A DNA stretch of 64,000 bases from an uncultured Chloracidobacterium sp. GTDB lineage: Bacteria; Acidobacteriota; Blastocatellia; Pyrinomonadales; Pyrinomonadaceae. Location of the stretch: NCBI GenBank assembly GCA_937941715.1, contig CALDGX010000049.1, positions 31,893 to 95,892 of the forward strand, given 5' to 3'. The position numbers and the translations under genes were made by a program. The notes beneath the pieces were generated by a model that saw nothing but the letters and a program-made list of their open reading frames with translations, had not been told where the DNA came from and made no database searches. Shown in pieces: positions 52,777-60,702 of this stretch; position 1 is the stretch's first letter, and each line of letters starts with the position of its first letter.

Positions 52777-54066
52777 ATGCTGGACCTTAATTTTGTAAGA
52801 GAAAATATCGACACCGTCAGGGCCGCGCTCGCTAACCGTAACTTTCCGACGGATGCGCTTAATGAATTTGCCGCTCTCGATGCCGAGCGCCGCCGTGTCA
52901 TCGGTGAATCGGATGGGATCAACCAGCTGCGCAATGCCTCGAGTAAAGAGATCGGAGCGCTGATGCAGGCGGGCGAACGCGACGCCGCCGAAGCCAAAAA
53001 AGCCGAGGTCGCAGGCCTTAAGGAAAAACAGACAGAACTGGAGGCGAAGCGTGACGCGGCCGAATCGGCGATGAGGGAAATACTCATCAATCTTCCCAAC
53101 ATTCCCGCGGCTGACGTCCCCGTAGGTGCGGACGAGTCTGCCAATATCGAGGTTCGCAAATGGGGAGAACCGCGAACGTTCGCGTTTGAACCGAAAGATC
53201 ACGTCGATCTGGGCGAGGGGCTCGGTATACTTGATCTCGAACGCGCGACCAAGATCGCCGGTTCGCGCTTTGCCATTTTGCATGGCGCCGGAGCCCGGCT
53301 CGAACGGGCCCTCGTCAATTTTATGCTCGATGTTCACACTACCGAGCACGGCTATGCCGAGACGCTTCCGCCGTACCTGGTCAACCGCAATTCGCTTTTC
53401 GGTACAAACCAGCTCCCTAAATTCGAGGAAGACCTTTTTCACACCACGGATGAACGGCAGCTCGCACTCATACCGACGGCTGAGGTTCCGGTCACGAATT
53501 ATTACTCGGGTGAGATACTCGACGCCGCTGACCTGCCGATGCATTTCACGGCCTACACCATGTGCTTTCGCAGCGAAGCCGGCAGTTACGGGCGCGATAC
53601 CCGAGGGCTGATCCGCCAGCATCAGTTCGAAAAGGTCGAGCTCGTCAAGATCTGTCTGCCTGAAAATTCCGCCGAGGAGCACGAAAAACTGACCGCCGAC
53701 GCCGAACGCATCCTGCAGTTGCTCGGCCTGCCCTACCGGACGGTCGTACTCTCGACCGGCGATATGGGATTTGGAGCTCAAAAGACATATGACCTCGAGG
53801 TGTGGCTGCCGAGCCAAATGACCTATCGCGAGATCTCCAGCTGCTCGAACTGCGGCGATTTTCAATCACGCCGGATGAATCTCAGGTTTCGCCGCTCGGG
53901 CGGTGCCAAGCCCGAATTTGCTCACACCCTCAACGGCAGCGGCCTGGCCGTCGGGCGAACCTGGCTTGCGATCATCGAGAATTATCAGCAGGAAGACGGT
54001 TCGATCAGCATCCCCGACGTTCTGCAGCCCTATATGCACGGGCTGACCGAGATCAGGCGTAAGTAG
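52777..54066 (+). CDS. serS: Seryl-tRNA synthetase
   Basis: 429 residues of class II. The N-terminal long coiled-coil arm (about 30-105) grips the tRNA variable arm; motif 2 is MCFRSEAGSYGRDTRGLIRQHQFEKVE and motif 3 GSGLAVGRTWLAIIENYQ. SerRS charges tRNA(Ser) and, in organisms with selenocysteine, also tRNA(Sec), the substrate of SelA encoded at 2.2 kb; the two genes are 50 kb apart. The gene is transcribed alone. No T-box leader is visible upstream. Confidence 0.97.
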   Translation: MLDLNFVRENIDTVRAALANRNFPTDALNEFAALDAERRRVIGESDGINQLRNASSKEIGALMQAGERDAAEAKKAEVAGLKEKQTELEAKRDAAESAMREILINLPNIPAADVPVGADESANIEVRKWGEPRTFAFEPKDHVDLGEGLGILDLERATKIAGSRFAILHGAGARLERALVNFMLDVHTTEHGYAETLPPYLVNRNSLFGTNQLPKFEEDLFHTTDERQLALIPTAEVPVTNYYSGEILDAADLPMHFTAYTMCFRSEAGSYGRDTRGLIRQHQFEKVELVKICLPENSAEEHEKLTADAERILQLLGLPYRTVVLSTGDMGFGAQKTYDLEVWLPSQMTYREISSCSNCGDFQSRRMNLRFRRSGGAKPEFAHTLNGSGLAVGRTWLAIIENYQQEDGSISIPDVLQPYMHGLTEIRRK

Positions 54067-54086
54067 CATCCGATTCGGTCCGCTAG

Positions 54087-54122
54087 TTGACGGCAAAAGG
54101 TGATGTAATTACGATGTAATTA
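54087..54122 (+). promoter_or_regulatory. mazEF promoter with a repeat operator
   Basis: TTGACG (54087-54092), 17 bases, TACGAT (54110-54115). A tandem direct repeat GATGTAATTA at 54102-54111 and 54113-54122 covers the -10 and runs into the ATG; each unit contains the near-palindrome GTAATTA(C/T). The position over the -10 fits autorepression by the antitoxin complex. Confidence 0.6.
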
Positions 54123-54370
54123 TGAAAACCCAGATCATCCAGATCGGCAATTCGCAAGGGATCCGCATCCCGAAGGTCCTGCTCGAGGAGAGTCGGATCA
54201 TCGGCGAGGTCGACCTCGAACTTCATCCCGACGGCATCCTTATCCGAAACGCGCAGAAACCGCGGTCGGATTGGGACGCTCAATTCAAGGCAATGGCCGA
54301 AAATGAGGATGATGACCTGATCGGCGGCAGATCGGCAAACGTGTTCGATAAAAAGGAGTGGCAATGGTAG
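54122..54370 (+). CDS. mazE: MazE-like AbrB-fold antitoxin
   Basis: 82 residues. A SpoVT/AbrB swapped-hairpin domain (QIIQIGNSQGIRIPKVLLEES ... LELHPDGILI) binds DNA, and the acidic tail (DWDAQFKAMAENEDDDLIGG) should bind and block the toxin. The start has no ribosome site; the message is probably nearly leaderless. The coding end overlaps the toxin start by seven bases. The pair likely represses its own promoter through the repeats upstream. Confidence 0.93.
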   Translation: MKTQIIQIGNSQGIRIPKVLLEESRIIGEVDLELHPDGILIRNAQKPRSDWDAQFKAMAENEDDDLIGGRSANVFDKKEWQW

Positions 54371-54684
54371 AGCGCTTTGACGTTTTTTTGGTCAGTCTCG
54401 ATGACGCGGTCGGCAAGGACGCCAAGAACACGCGGCCTTGCGTCGTGGTCTCACCCGACGAGATCAACCGCAACATCTCGACCGTGATCGTCGCACCTCT
54501 TTCGTCAAATACGGCCCGTTATCCAACCCGTATTCCGGTCAGCTTTCTCAACAGTGAGCGGGCGGTCGTTCTGGACCAACTGCGTGCGGTCGACACGCCC
54601 CGCTTGGTCAAAAAGGTCGGTGTACTCGACGAAGCAGCCCGAAAGCCGGTCATCGAGTGCCTGGCGGAGATGTTTGCTGAATGA
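54364..54684 (+). CDS. mazF: MazF/PemK-family endoribonuclease toxin
   Basis: 106 residues. The MazF fold is seen in RFDVFLVSLDDAVGKDAKNTRPCVVVSPDEIN and the STVIVAPLSS strand with the conserved serine/threonine, then RIPVSFLN and VLDQLRAVDTPRLVKKVG. It cleaves mRNA at short motifs when MazE is lost. The basic first loop normally starts GE-x-x-x-x; here a charged VGKDAKNTRP loop replaces it. AAAGGAG lies just before the ATG at 54364, which decides this start over an ATG two codons earlier. Confidence 0.92.
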   Translation: MVERFDVFLVSLDDAVGKDAKNTRPCVVVSPDEINRNISTVIVAPLSSNTARYPTRIPVSFLNSERAVVLDQLRAVDTPRLVKKVGVLDEAARKPVIECLAEMFAE

Positions 54685-54711
54685 ACTGAGGCCATTCAAA
54701 TTTCAAACGAG

Positions 54712-54746
54712 AAAAGAGCACGAGTAAAACCTACTCGTGCTCTTTT
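54712..54746. terminator. Bidirectional rho-independent terminator
   Basis: Perfect 15-base arms AAAAGAGCACGAGTA / TACTCGTGCTCTTTT with a 5-base loop. It ends mazEF on the plus strand and the FecR-like gene on the minus strand. Confidence 0.96.
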
Positions 54747-54768
54747 ATTGTGTGCTTGACTTAAAATG

Positions 54769-55335
54769 CTATCTAACCGGGCTGGCTACATTCGTGGTCT
54801 TGGTTCCGACAGAGAGGATCCAAAACGTAGCAACGACTCCCACTCCGACCAAAAGCACGATCGGTACTATCTTCTTCGCTTTGTCATCATCATCGTCATC
54901 TTTGCGAGCCGACGGCACAACAGATGATTCGCCGTTTTCGATCTTTTCGATGTTGATGGCAACACCGTCGTTATTGAAAACCTGAATGTTCCCCGCAGTC
55001 AACTTTCCGCCGATGTTATTTTCGGTCAACGTCAACGACAAGGTCGAGTTTGGACTCACGTAGATCTGGCCGAGTTTCCCGAGATTCAGCGTCGCTGTGC
55101 TGTTGGCGGGGGTTTCGATCACGGCGCCGGAGAAGAAAGTTCTTCCCGAGACTGCATTTTCCCCATTTAAGGTAACCGACGGATTTGCTCCGTCAACCAT
55201 CGCTCCTGAGACGATTATCTCGCCCGAGAGCTCATTACCCGGTGCTGCAAGAGCAACCATCGACGTAGTGACGAGCAGCGTAAAGTTCAACGTGGCTACC
55301 AGAAGATTGCGAAACAGACGTGAGTAGATATTCAT
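54769..55335 (-). CDS. Secreted or anchored FecR-like protein with C-terminal membrane helix
   Basis: 188 residues. A signal peptide (1-31, ending VALAAP) is followed by a beta-rich domain (about 35-135) with repeated turns (GAMVDGANPSVTLNGENAVSG; SGAVIETPANSTATLNLGKLGQIYVSPNSTLSL), reminiscent of FecR/decorin-binding-like acidobacterial proteins. Then comes a run of six aspartates and a lysine (KDDDDDDKAKK), a membrane helix (IVPIVLLVGVGVVATFWIL) and a short tail. It probably faces the periplasm with a C-terminal anchor. Function unknown. GGGAG lies 6 bases before the ATG; a good promoter lies upstream. Confidence 0.75.
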   Translation of the reverse strand: MNIYSRLFRNLLVATLNFTLLVTTSMVALAAPGNELSGEIIVSGAMVDGANPSVTLNGENAVSGRTFFSGAVIETPANSTATLNLGKLGQIYVSPNSTLSLTLTENNIGGKLTAGNIQVFNNDGVAINIEKIENGESSVVPSARKDDDDDDKAKKIVPIVLLVGVGVVATFWILSVGTKTTNVASPVR

Positions 55336-55385
55336 TCTTTCTCCCTAAAAATCTAAGATTGTTTTTTTAAAGCTGGTTCGAACAC

Positions 55386-55412
55386 ATTATGCGCATCAGG
55401 GATCAATGTCAA
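55386..55412 (-). promoter_or_regulatory. Promoter of the FecR-like gene
   Basis: Minus strand TTGACA (55412-55407), 15 bases, CATAAT (55391-55386). The start would be near 55379, a leader of about 45 bases. The spacer is shorter than the ideal 17. Confidence 0.5.
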
Positions 55413-55523
55413 TGGTTTACTGGAAAAAAGTGCCTGCAATCACTCTGATCTGCAACAGCAAAGACAACCTTCGTGTAGTGATCCGGATGCACGGGGTTCC
55501 CTCGAGGTCACCAATTGAGCGTC

Positions 55524-56333
55524 TCAGGACGATGCCCGGCTTTTCGACCTGTTCCACAATTCGTCCATGTGGTCCAGCGAGGTTTGCTCGATATTCTTCC
55601 CGCTTGCAGTAATTTCATCCTCAATAAACTTAAATCTTTTTCGGAATTTGCGATTGGTCTTTTTCAGGGCCGTCTCGGGCTCGACGCCCAGATGCCGGGC
55701 CAGATTTTGCACGACGAACAAAAGGTCCCCGATCTCTTCCTCAACGTGTGCAGTGTCGCCGCTCGCGACCGCGGCCTTAAGTTCGGCGGCTTCCTCATCG
55801 AGCTTATCAAATATCTGCTCGGCGTTTTCCCAGTCAAAACCGACCTTGGCCGCCCGTTTAGTCAATTTGAGCCCCTCGAGCAACGCAGGGAAATGTACCG
55901 GCACTTCGTCGAGGATCGAGTCCGTTACCTTTTCGGCCTTGCCGGACGCCCTTCGTTCGTCAGCTTTGAGTTTGTCCCAATTGTCGAGGACGTCTTCTGC
56001 CCGGGCAAAGTTTGCGTCGCCGAAAACATGCGGATGCCGCAGGATAAGTTTCTGTGTCACGCCCTCGGCCACATCGTCGATCGTGAAATCACCGCGCTCG
56101 GCGCCGATCGTCGCATGAAACACGACCTGCAGCAGCAGGTCGCCAAGCTCCTCCGCAAGATTTGCGGTATCGCCGGTCTGATCCGCCTCCTGGATCGCGT
56201 CAAAGGTCTCGTACGCTTCTTCGAGCAGATATTGCGCGAGCGACGCATACGTTTGTTCGTGGTCCCACGGGCAACCGCCCGGGGCCCGCAGGCGCGCCAT
56301 TACCGCGACGAGTTCATCAAATGTTTTTGACAT
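55524..56333 (-). CDS. mazG: Nucleoside triphosphate pyrophosphohydrolase MazG
   Basis: 269 residues with two MazG domains. Each has the EExxE/ExxD metal site: EEAYETFDAI...EELGDLLLQV in the first and EEAAELKAAV...EEEIGDLLFVV in the second. MazG hydrolyses noncanonical or all (d)NTPs to monophosphates and in E. coli is linked to ppGpp and MazEF. Here mazG lies within 1 kb of mazEF but on the other strand and with a gene and terminator between. I start at 56333 (MSKTFDELVAVM, the family start); an open frame reaches far upstream but without homology. RAPGGCPWDHEQT is the classic opening. Confidence 0.95.
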   Translation of the reverse strand: MSKTFDELVAVMARLRAPGGCPWDHEQTYASLAQYLLEEAYETFDAIQEADQTGDTANLAEELGDLLLQVVFHATIGAERGDFTIDDVAEGVTQKLILRHPHVFGDANFARAEDVLDNWDKLKADERRASGKAEKVTDSILDEVPVHFPALLEGLKLTKRAAKVGFDWENAEQIFDKLDEEAAELKAAVASGDTAHVEEEIGDLLFVVQNLARHLGVEPETALKKTNRKFRKRFKFIEDEITASGKNIEQTSLDHMDELWNRSKSRASS

Positions 56334-56441
56334 ACGACAATTAGAGTCAAGCGGACGGTTTGAGTCAAGTAGGTCACGCCGGGTCAAGAGGCTTCCAACA
56401 CGCAAACGCAAAATGGTAATATTGGTAAAGGTTACAAATAT

Positions 56442-57020
56442 ATGATCGGCAAGGACGATAACAACGAAGAAGTCAGCTTTAAGGTAGCAGACCGTCGAAA
56501 GTACAACCCCGACGGTTCGCTCAAAGAGGGCGTAACGCTCGAACCGCAAAATGCACCGGCTGAACCGGCCGCCCCTGAGGCCGCAGTTCAAGAAACTGCC
56601 GCCGACACTGCCGAAGTTGAGGCCGCGATGGCGGCCGGCGCCTACGACGACGCCTACCTCGACGATGAGCCCGCGTCCGAAGATGACGGCGAAATACCCG
56701 GTGCCAAGGATCCGGCGAGCTTCGTCAATTTTTTATCAACTCTCGCGACCAACGCCGCCGCGGCACTCGGAGCGATGCCGCACCCGGTGACAGGGCAGCG
56801 CAGCCTCGACCTCGATTCCGGTAAATACTGGCTCGACGTTCTCGCCATGCTCAGAGATAAGACAAAGGGCAATCTGCACGCAAGAGAGGAGCGGCTCCTG
56901 GAGGGGCTCCTGGCAGATCTGAGAATGCAGTACGTTCAGGTCGTCCGCGCGACCGAAGAGAAACTAAAGGCGCAGGCCGCACAGAAATTCTCCGGCGCCG
57001 ACATTCTCGGAAAGAAATAG
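56442..57020 (+). CDS. DUF1844 family protein
   Basis: 192 residues. A charged, alanine/proline/glutamate-rich N-terminal half (1-95) is probably disordered. The C-terminal DUF1844 domain reads DPASFVNFLSTLATNAAAALGAMPHPVTGQR...DLDSGKYWLDVLAMLRDKTKGNLHAREERLLEGLLADLRMQYV. The function is unknown; homologues in Acidobacteriota often precede a PhnP-like metallo-beta-lactamase gene exactly as here, 69 bases upstream. Starts are divergent from mazG by about 110 bases. Confidence 0.88.
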   Translation: MIGKDDNNEEVSFKVADRRKYNPDGSLKEGVTLEPQNAPAEPAAPEAAVQETAADTAEVEAAMAAGAYDDAYLDDEPASEDDGEIPGAKDPASFVNFLSTLATNAAAALGAMPHPVTGQRSLDLDSGKYWLDVLAMLRDKTKGNLHAREERLLEGLLADLRMQYVQVVRATEEKLKAQAAQKFSGADILGKK

Positions 57021-57089
57021 CCGCTGACTTAGGCAGAGCGGCGTGTAGAAACTCTCGGTCGGATCTGTGTACGCGCCGGGCGGCCCTTT

Positions 57090-57857
57090 ATGAAACTCAC
57101 CTTCCTAGGCACAGGCACATCGACCGGCGTCCCCTCGATCGGGTGCGATTGTGACACGTGCGTTTCTGACGATCCGCGGGACAAACGCCTACGGGTGTCG
57201 ATCCTTATCGAACATGCTGGCCGCTCGATCCTGGTCGATACATCGATCGACTTTCGACAGCAGGCGTTGCGCGCGAACATTCGGCATCTGGACGCCGTTC
57301 TGATCACTCACTGCCACGTTGATCACGTCTTTGGCCTTGACGATATCCGGCCGCTCAATTTTCGCTACGGCGCGATGGGCGTTTACGCAAACGAGATCGC
57401 CTGGACCGACCTTCGGCGGATCTTTCAATATATTTTCAAACCGACCCACTTCGGCGGCGGCCTGCCGCAATTGATCCCGCACACCGTCATGCCGAATGCT
57501 CCGTTCATGATCGGCAGCGAGATCGAGATAACGCCGCTCGAGGTGACTCACGGCCGACTGCCGGTCATCGCCTATCGATTCAACGATTTCGCCTACGCGA
57601 CCGACCTTAAAACGATCCCGCCCGCCTCGTTGGACGGGCTTCGCGGGCTCGACGCCCTCGTTCTCGACTGTGTCCGGTTCAAGCCGCACTCTACACACCT
57701 CTGTCTCGATGAGGCGCTTGCGTACATCGAGGACCTCAGGCCGAAGCGAGCCTATCTGACCCACCTCAATCATGATGTGCTCCACTCGCGAGATTCGCAC
57801 ATGCTGCCTGACAATGTGTGGTTCGCGCATGACGAGTTAGTGGTCGAAAGCCTCTGA
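57090..57857 (+). CDS. PhnP-like metallo-beta-lactamase-fold hydrolase
   Basis: 255 residues. LTFLGTGTSTGVPSIGCDCDTC opens the fold with the cysteine triad seen in PhnP (C-x-C-x2-C), and HCHVDHVFGLDDIRPLNF holds the metal-binding HxHxDH. Later ligands are in LEVTHGRLPVIAYRF, DALVLDCVR and LTHLNHDV. E. coli PhnP opens ribosyl cyclic phosphate during phosphonate use; no phn genes are near, so a more general phosphodiesterase role is as likely. Probably cotranscribed with the DUF1844 gene. Confidence 0.9.
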   Translation: MKLTFLGTGTSTGVPSIGCDCDTCVSDDPRDKRLRVSILIEHAGRSILVDTSIDFRQQALRANIRHLDAVLITHCHVDHVFGLDDIRPLNFRYGAMGVYANEIAWTDLRRIFQYIFKPTHFGGGLPQLIPHTVMPNAPFMIGSEIEITPLEVTHGRLPVIAYRFNDFAYATDLKTIPPASLDGLRGLDALVLDCVRFKPHSTHLCLDEALAYIEDLRPKRAYLTHLNHDVLHSRDSHMLPDNVWFAHDELVVESL

Positions 57858-58000
57858 CTTTTCGCTTTTCCACCTGTGGATTCCCGGTTAAATCCTTGCG
57901 CCGCAAGGCGTTACCAAAATGTTGCCGATAATTTAAGGCTCTACCTGAGGCGGCGCGCGCTAATTGTTGCAAAAAAGCCACTTAGGGGAAAGTTTTAAAA

Positions 58001-58046
58001 CCACTATATTTTGTGTTGACAAAGCCTATTCACTACCATATAGTCT
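58001..58046 (+). promoter_or_regulatory. nrdA promoter overlapped by NrdR-box-like sequences
   Basis: TTGACA (58016-58021), 17 bases, TATAGT (58039-58044). A 16-base NrdR-like box CCACTATATTTTGTGT (58001-58016) touches the -35, and a second weaker one TCACTACCATATAGTCT (58030-58046, one base longer) covers the -10. Centres are about 30 bases apart. NrdR would repress here. Confidence 0.65.
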
Positions 58047-58051
58047 ATATC

Positions 58052-58112
58052 CACGCGGGAAAAACTGCTGGAAGCTCGGGCAGTTTTCCACGTGAAAATA
58101 CTCAAAAACTGC
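58052..58112 (+). promoter_or_regulatory. nrd leader with alternative stems
   Basis: Starting at the predicted transcript start, CACG-GGAAAA(A)CTGC (58052-58068) can pair with GGCAGTTTTCC-CGTG (58079-58094). The sequence AAAAACTGC recurs at 58104-58112 and could compete for the same GCAGTTTT arm. Later elements are TTACCG/CGGTAA (58138-58152), GCGAA/TTCGC (58156-58170) and a T-run (58184-58190). The leader is about 205 bases. 57858-58256 holds no gene. Confidence 0.4.
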
Positions 58113-58256
58113 GGTGTAACTAATTGGCCTCGCCCATTTACCGAAACGGTAAGATGCGAAGCGGGTTCGCGGGACTTTCACTCTTTTTTTGCACCTTAGA
58201 TACCCTTGAACGCAGCGGAACCACGCCCTGACGTAGGGGAATTTTGACGACTGATT

Positions 58257-60668
58257 ATGGACAACAACTTCGCTCAGACCGGCACAGCAACCTCCAGGCA
58301 GACAGACAACACGGCGCAGACCACGATGCAGGTGCGCAAGCGTAACGGTTCGCTCGAACCGGTGGATATCAACAAGATCGTTCGCGCGATCACCCGCTGC
58401 TGCGTCAATCTGCCGGCGGTCGACAGCCTTCGCATTGCGACCAAAACGATCAGCGGCCTGTACGATGGAGCGACGACCAAGGAACTGGACAAACTCTCGA
58501 TCCAGACGGCCGCGAGCCTGATCTTTGAGGAGCCCGAGTATTCACGCCTCGGGGCACGCCTGCTCAACCAGTATGTCGAAAAGGAGGTCCGAAATCAGGA
58601 GATCCACTCCTTTTCCCAGTCGATCGCCTTTGGCGTCAAGGAGGGTTTGATCGGCGACCGCGTCGCCCAGTTTGTCATCGAAAACAGCCGCAAGCTCAAT
58701 GACGCCATCGACCAGACGCGCAACGACCTGTTCGAGTTCTTCGGACTGAGGACGCTCTACGATCGCTACCTGTTAAAGAATCCGGTCACCCGCGACGTGA
58801 TCGAGACGCCGCAATTCTTCTGGATGCGTGTCGCATGCGGCCTCGCCGAAAGCCCGTACGAGGCGATCGATCTTTACAACCTGTTCTCGTCGCTGGAATA
58901 CGTGCCGTCAACGCCGACGTTGTTCAATTCGGGCACGCGTCACGAACAGCTCTCGTCGTGCTTTTTGCTCGACAGTCCGCAGGACAGCCTCGAGAGTATC
59001 TATAAGAAATATGCTGACGTCGCGATGCTCTCCAAATTTTCGGGCGGTATCGGCATTGCATATCACCGTGTCCGCTCGCAGGGTTCGCTCATCCGCGGGA
59101 CCAACGGCCACTCGAACGGCATCGTGCCGTGGCTAAAGACGCTTGACTCATCGGTGGCGGCCGTTAATCAGGGCGGCAAGCGCAAAGGAGCCTGCTGTGT
59201 TTACCTTGAGACATGGCACGCCGATATCGATGATTTTCTTGAGCTGCGTGACAACACCGGCGACGAGGCCCGCCGAACGCACAACCTGAATCTCGCTAAC
59301 TGGATACCCGACCTGTTCATGAAGCGTGTACAGGCCGACGGCGTCTGGTCGCTCTTTGACCCCAAGGTGGTCCCTCACTTCCCCGATCTGTACGGCGAAG
59401 AATTTGAGGCCGCTTACGTCAAGGCCGAAGAAGAAGGGTTGTTCATGCGGCAGGTAAATGCTCGTGACCTTTACGCCAAGATGATGCGCACAATGGCACA
59501 GACCGGCAACGGTTGGATGACATTCAAGGACGCCAGCAACCGCAAATCGAATCAGACCGCGAAACCCGAAAACGTCGTTCACCTTTCAAATCTCTGCACC
59601 GAGATCATCGAGGTGACGTCCGAGAACGAGACTGCCGTATGCAACCTCGGGTCGATAAATGCGTCGCGTTACGTAAATAACGGTGAGTTTGATTATGAGA
59701 AGCTGCGCAGCAACGTCCGCCTGGCCGTCCGGCAGCTCGACAAGGTGATCGACCTTAATTACTACGCGATACCGTCAACGTCCGACTCTAACAACCGCTG
59801 GCGAAATATCGGTCTCGGCGTGATGGGCCTGCAGGACGTTTTCTTCAGGCTGCGGCTGCCCTTCGATTCGGACGAGGCCAGAAAGATCTCGGCAAAGATC
59901 CAGGAAGAGATCTATTATGCCGCACTCGATGCGTCGAGCGACCTCGCCGCCGAGAAAGGACCGCATCCGGCATTTCCCGACACACGAGCCGCACAGGGTG
60001 ACCTGCAGTTCGACTTTTGGGGAGTCACGCCGGACGACATCGGCCGCTGGGACGCTCTGCGTGAAAAGATCCGCACAACCGGTCTTCGCAACAGCCTGAT
60101 GATCGCCATTGCGCCGACGGCGACCATCGCTTCGATCGCCGGCTGCTACGAGTGCATCGAACCGCAGGTCTCGAACCTTTTCAAACGCGAGACGCTCTCG
60201 GGCGACTTTGTCCAGATCAACAAATATCTGGTGAAGGAATTGAAGGCCGCCGGCCTTTGGACAGAAGAGATCCGCAACAAGATCAAACTCGCCGAAGGTT
60301 CGGTCCAGGACATGGAGGAGCTTAGCGATGAGCTCAAGGCGATATATCGGACGGCCTGGGAAATACCGATGAGGTCACTGATCGACATGGCCGCCGATCG
60401 CGGAGCCTATATTGACCAGTCAGCGTCGCTCAACCTGTTTATGGAGAGCCCGAATATCGGCAAACTCTCGTCGATGTATATGTACGCGTGGCAAAAGGGC
60501 CTGAAGACGACCTACTATTTGCGATCGCGTCCCGCAACCCGGATCGCACAGGTCGCCGCCGGCGAAAACATCAACGCCGTCATCAATGAGCCAAAGAAGG
60601 TTTACACCGATGAAGAGGCATTGGTATGCAGCCTCGAAAACCCAGAAGCATGCGAGGCGTGCCAATAA
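58257..60668 (+). CDS. nrdA: Ribonucleoside-diphosphate reductase class I, alpha subunit
   Basis: 803 residues. An ATP cone (about 20-110, VRKRNGSLEPVDINKIVRAI) gives allosteric activity control. The barrel shows active-site cysteines in LSSCFLLDSPQDS and VCNLGSINASRYV with the preceding NLCTEI (N, C, E), effector and phosphate loops near KFSGGIGIAYHRVRS, and PTATIASIAGCYECIEPQ. The C-terminus CEACQ is the redox pair that accepts electrons from thioredoxin. It reduces NDPs to dNDPs with NrdB encoded 34 bases downstream. NrdR-like boxes in the promoter suggest repression. Confidence 0.96.
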   Translation: MDNNFAQTGTATSRQTDNTAQTTMQVRKRNGSLEPVDINKIVRAITRCCVNLPAVDSLRIATKTISGLYDGATTKELDKLSIQTAASLIFEEPEYSRLGARLLNQYVEKEVRNQEIHSFSQSIAFGVKEGLIGDRVAQFVIENSRKLNDAIDQTRNDLFEFFGLRTLYDRYLLKNPVTRDVIETPQFFWMRVACGLAESPYEAIDLYNLFSSLEYVPSTPTLFNSGTRHEQLSSCFLLDSPQDSLESIYKKYADVAMLSKFSGGIGIAYHRVRSQGSLIRGTNGHSNGIVPWLKTLDSSVAAVNQGGKRKGACCVYLETWHADIDDFLELRDNTGDEARRTHNLNLANWIPDLFMKRVQADGVWSLFDPKVVPHFPDLYGEEFEAAYVKAEEEGLFMRQVNARDLYAKMMRTMAQTGNGWMTFKDASNRKSNQTAKPENVVHLSNLCTEIIEVTSENETAVCNLGSINASRYVNNGEFDYEKLRSNVRLAVRQLDKVIDLNYYAIPSTSDSNNRWRNIGLGVMGLQDVFFRLRLPFDSDEARKISAKIQEEIYYAALDASSDLAAEKGPHPAFPDTRAAQGDLQFDFWGVTPDDIGRWDALREKIRTTGLRNSLMIAIAPTATIASIAGCYECIEPQVSNLFKRETLSGDFVQINKYLVKELKAAGLWTEEIRNKIKLAEGSVQDMEELSDELKAIYRTAWEIPMRSLIDMAADRGAYIDQSASLNLFMESPNIGKLSSMYMYAWQKGLKTTYYLRSRPATRIAQVAAGENINAVINEPKKVYTDEEALVCSLENPEACEACQ

Positions 60669-60702
60669 GCTCAGAAGCCGCGAGGCGGCGAAATTTATCA
60701 AT

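Noticed and set aside
52771..53865. 364-codon minus-strand frame opposite serS
   Set aside because: Shadow of a certain tRNA synthetase gene.
55370..55395. GGTTCGAAC, resembling a tRNA T-loop
   Set aside because: No acceptor, anticodon or D-arm partners fit around it.
54087..56333. mazEF and mazG as one operon, as in E. coli
   Set aside because: mazG is on the opposite strand and separated by the FecR-like gene and a bidirectional terminator.
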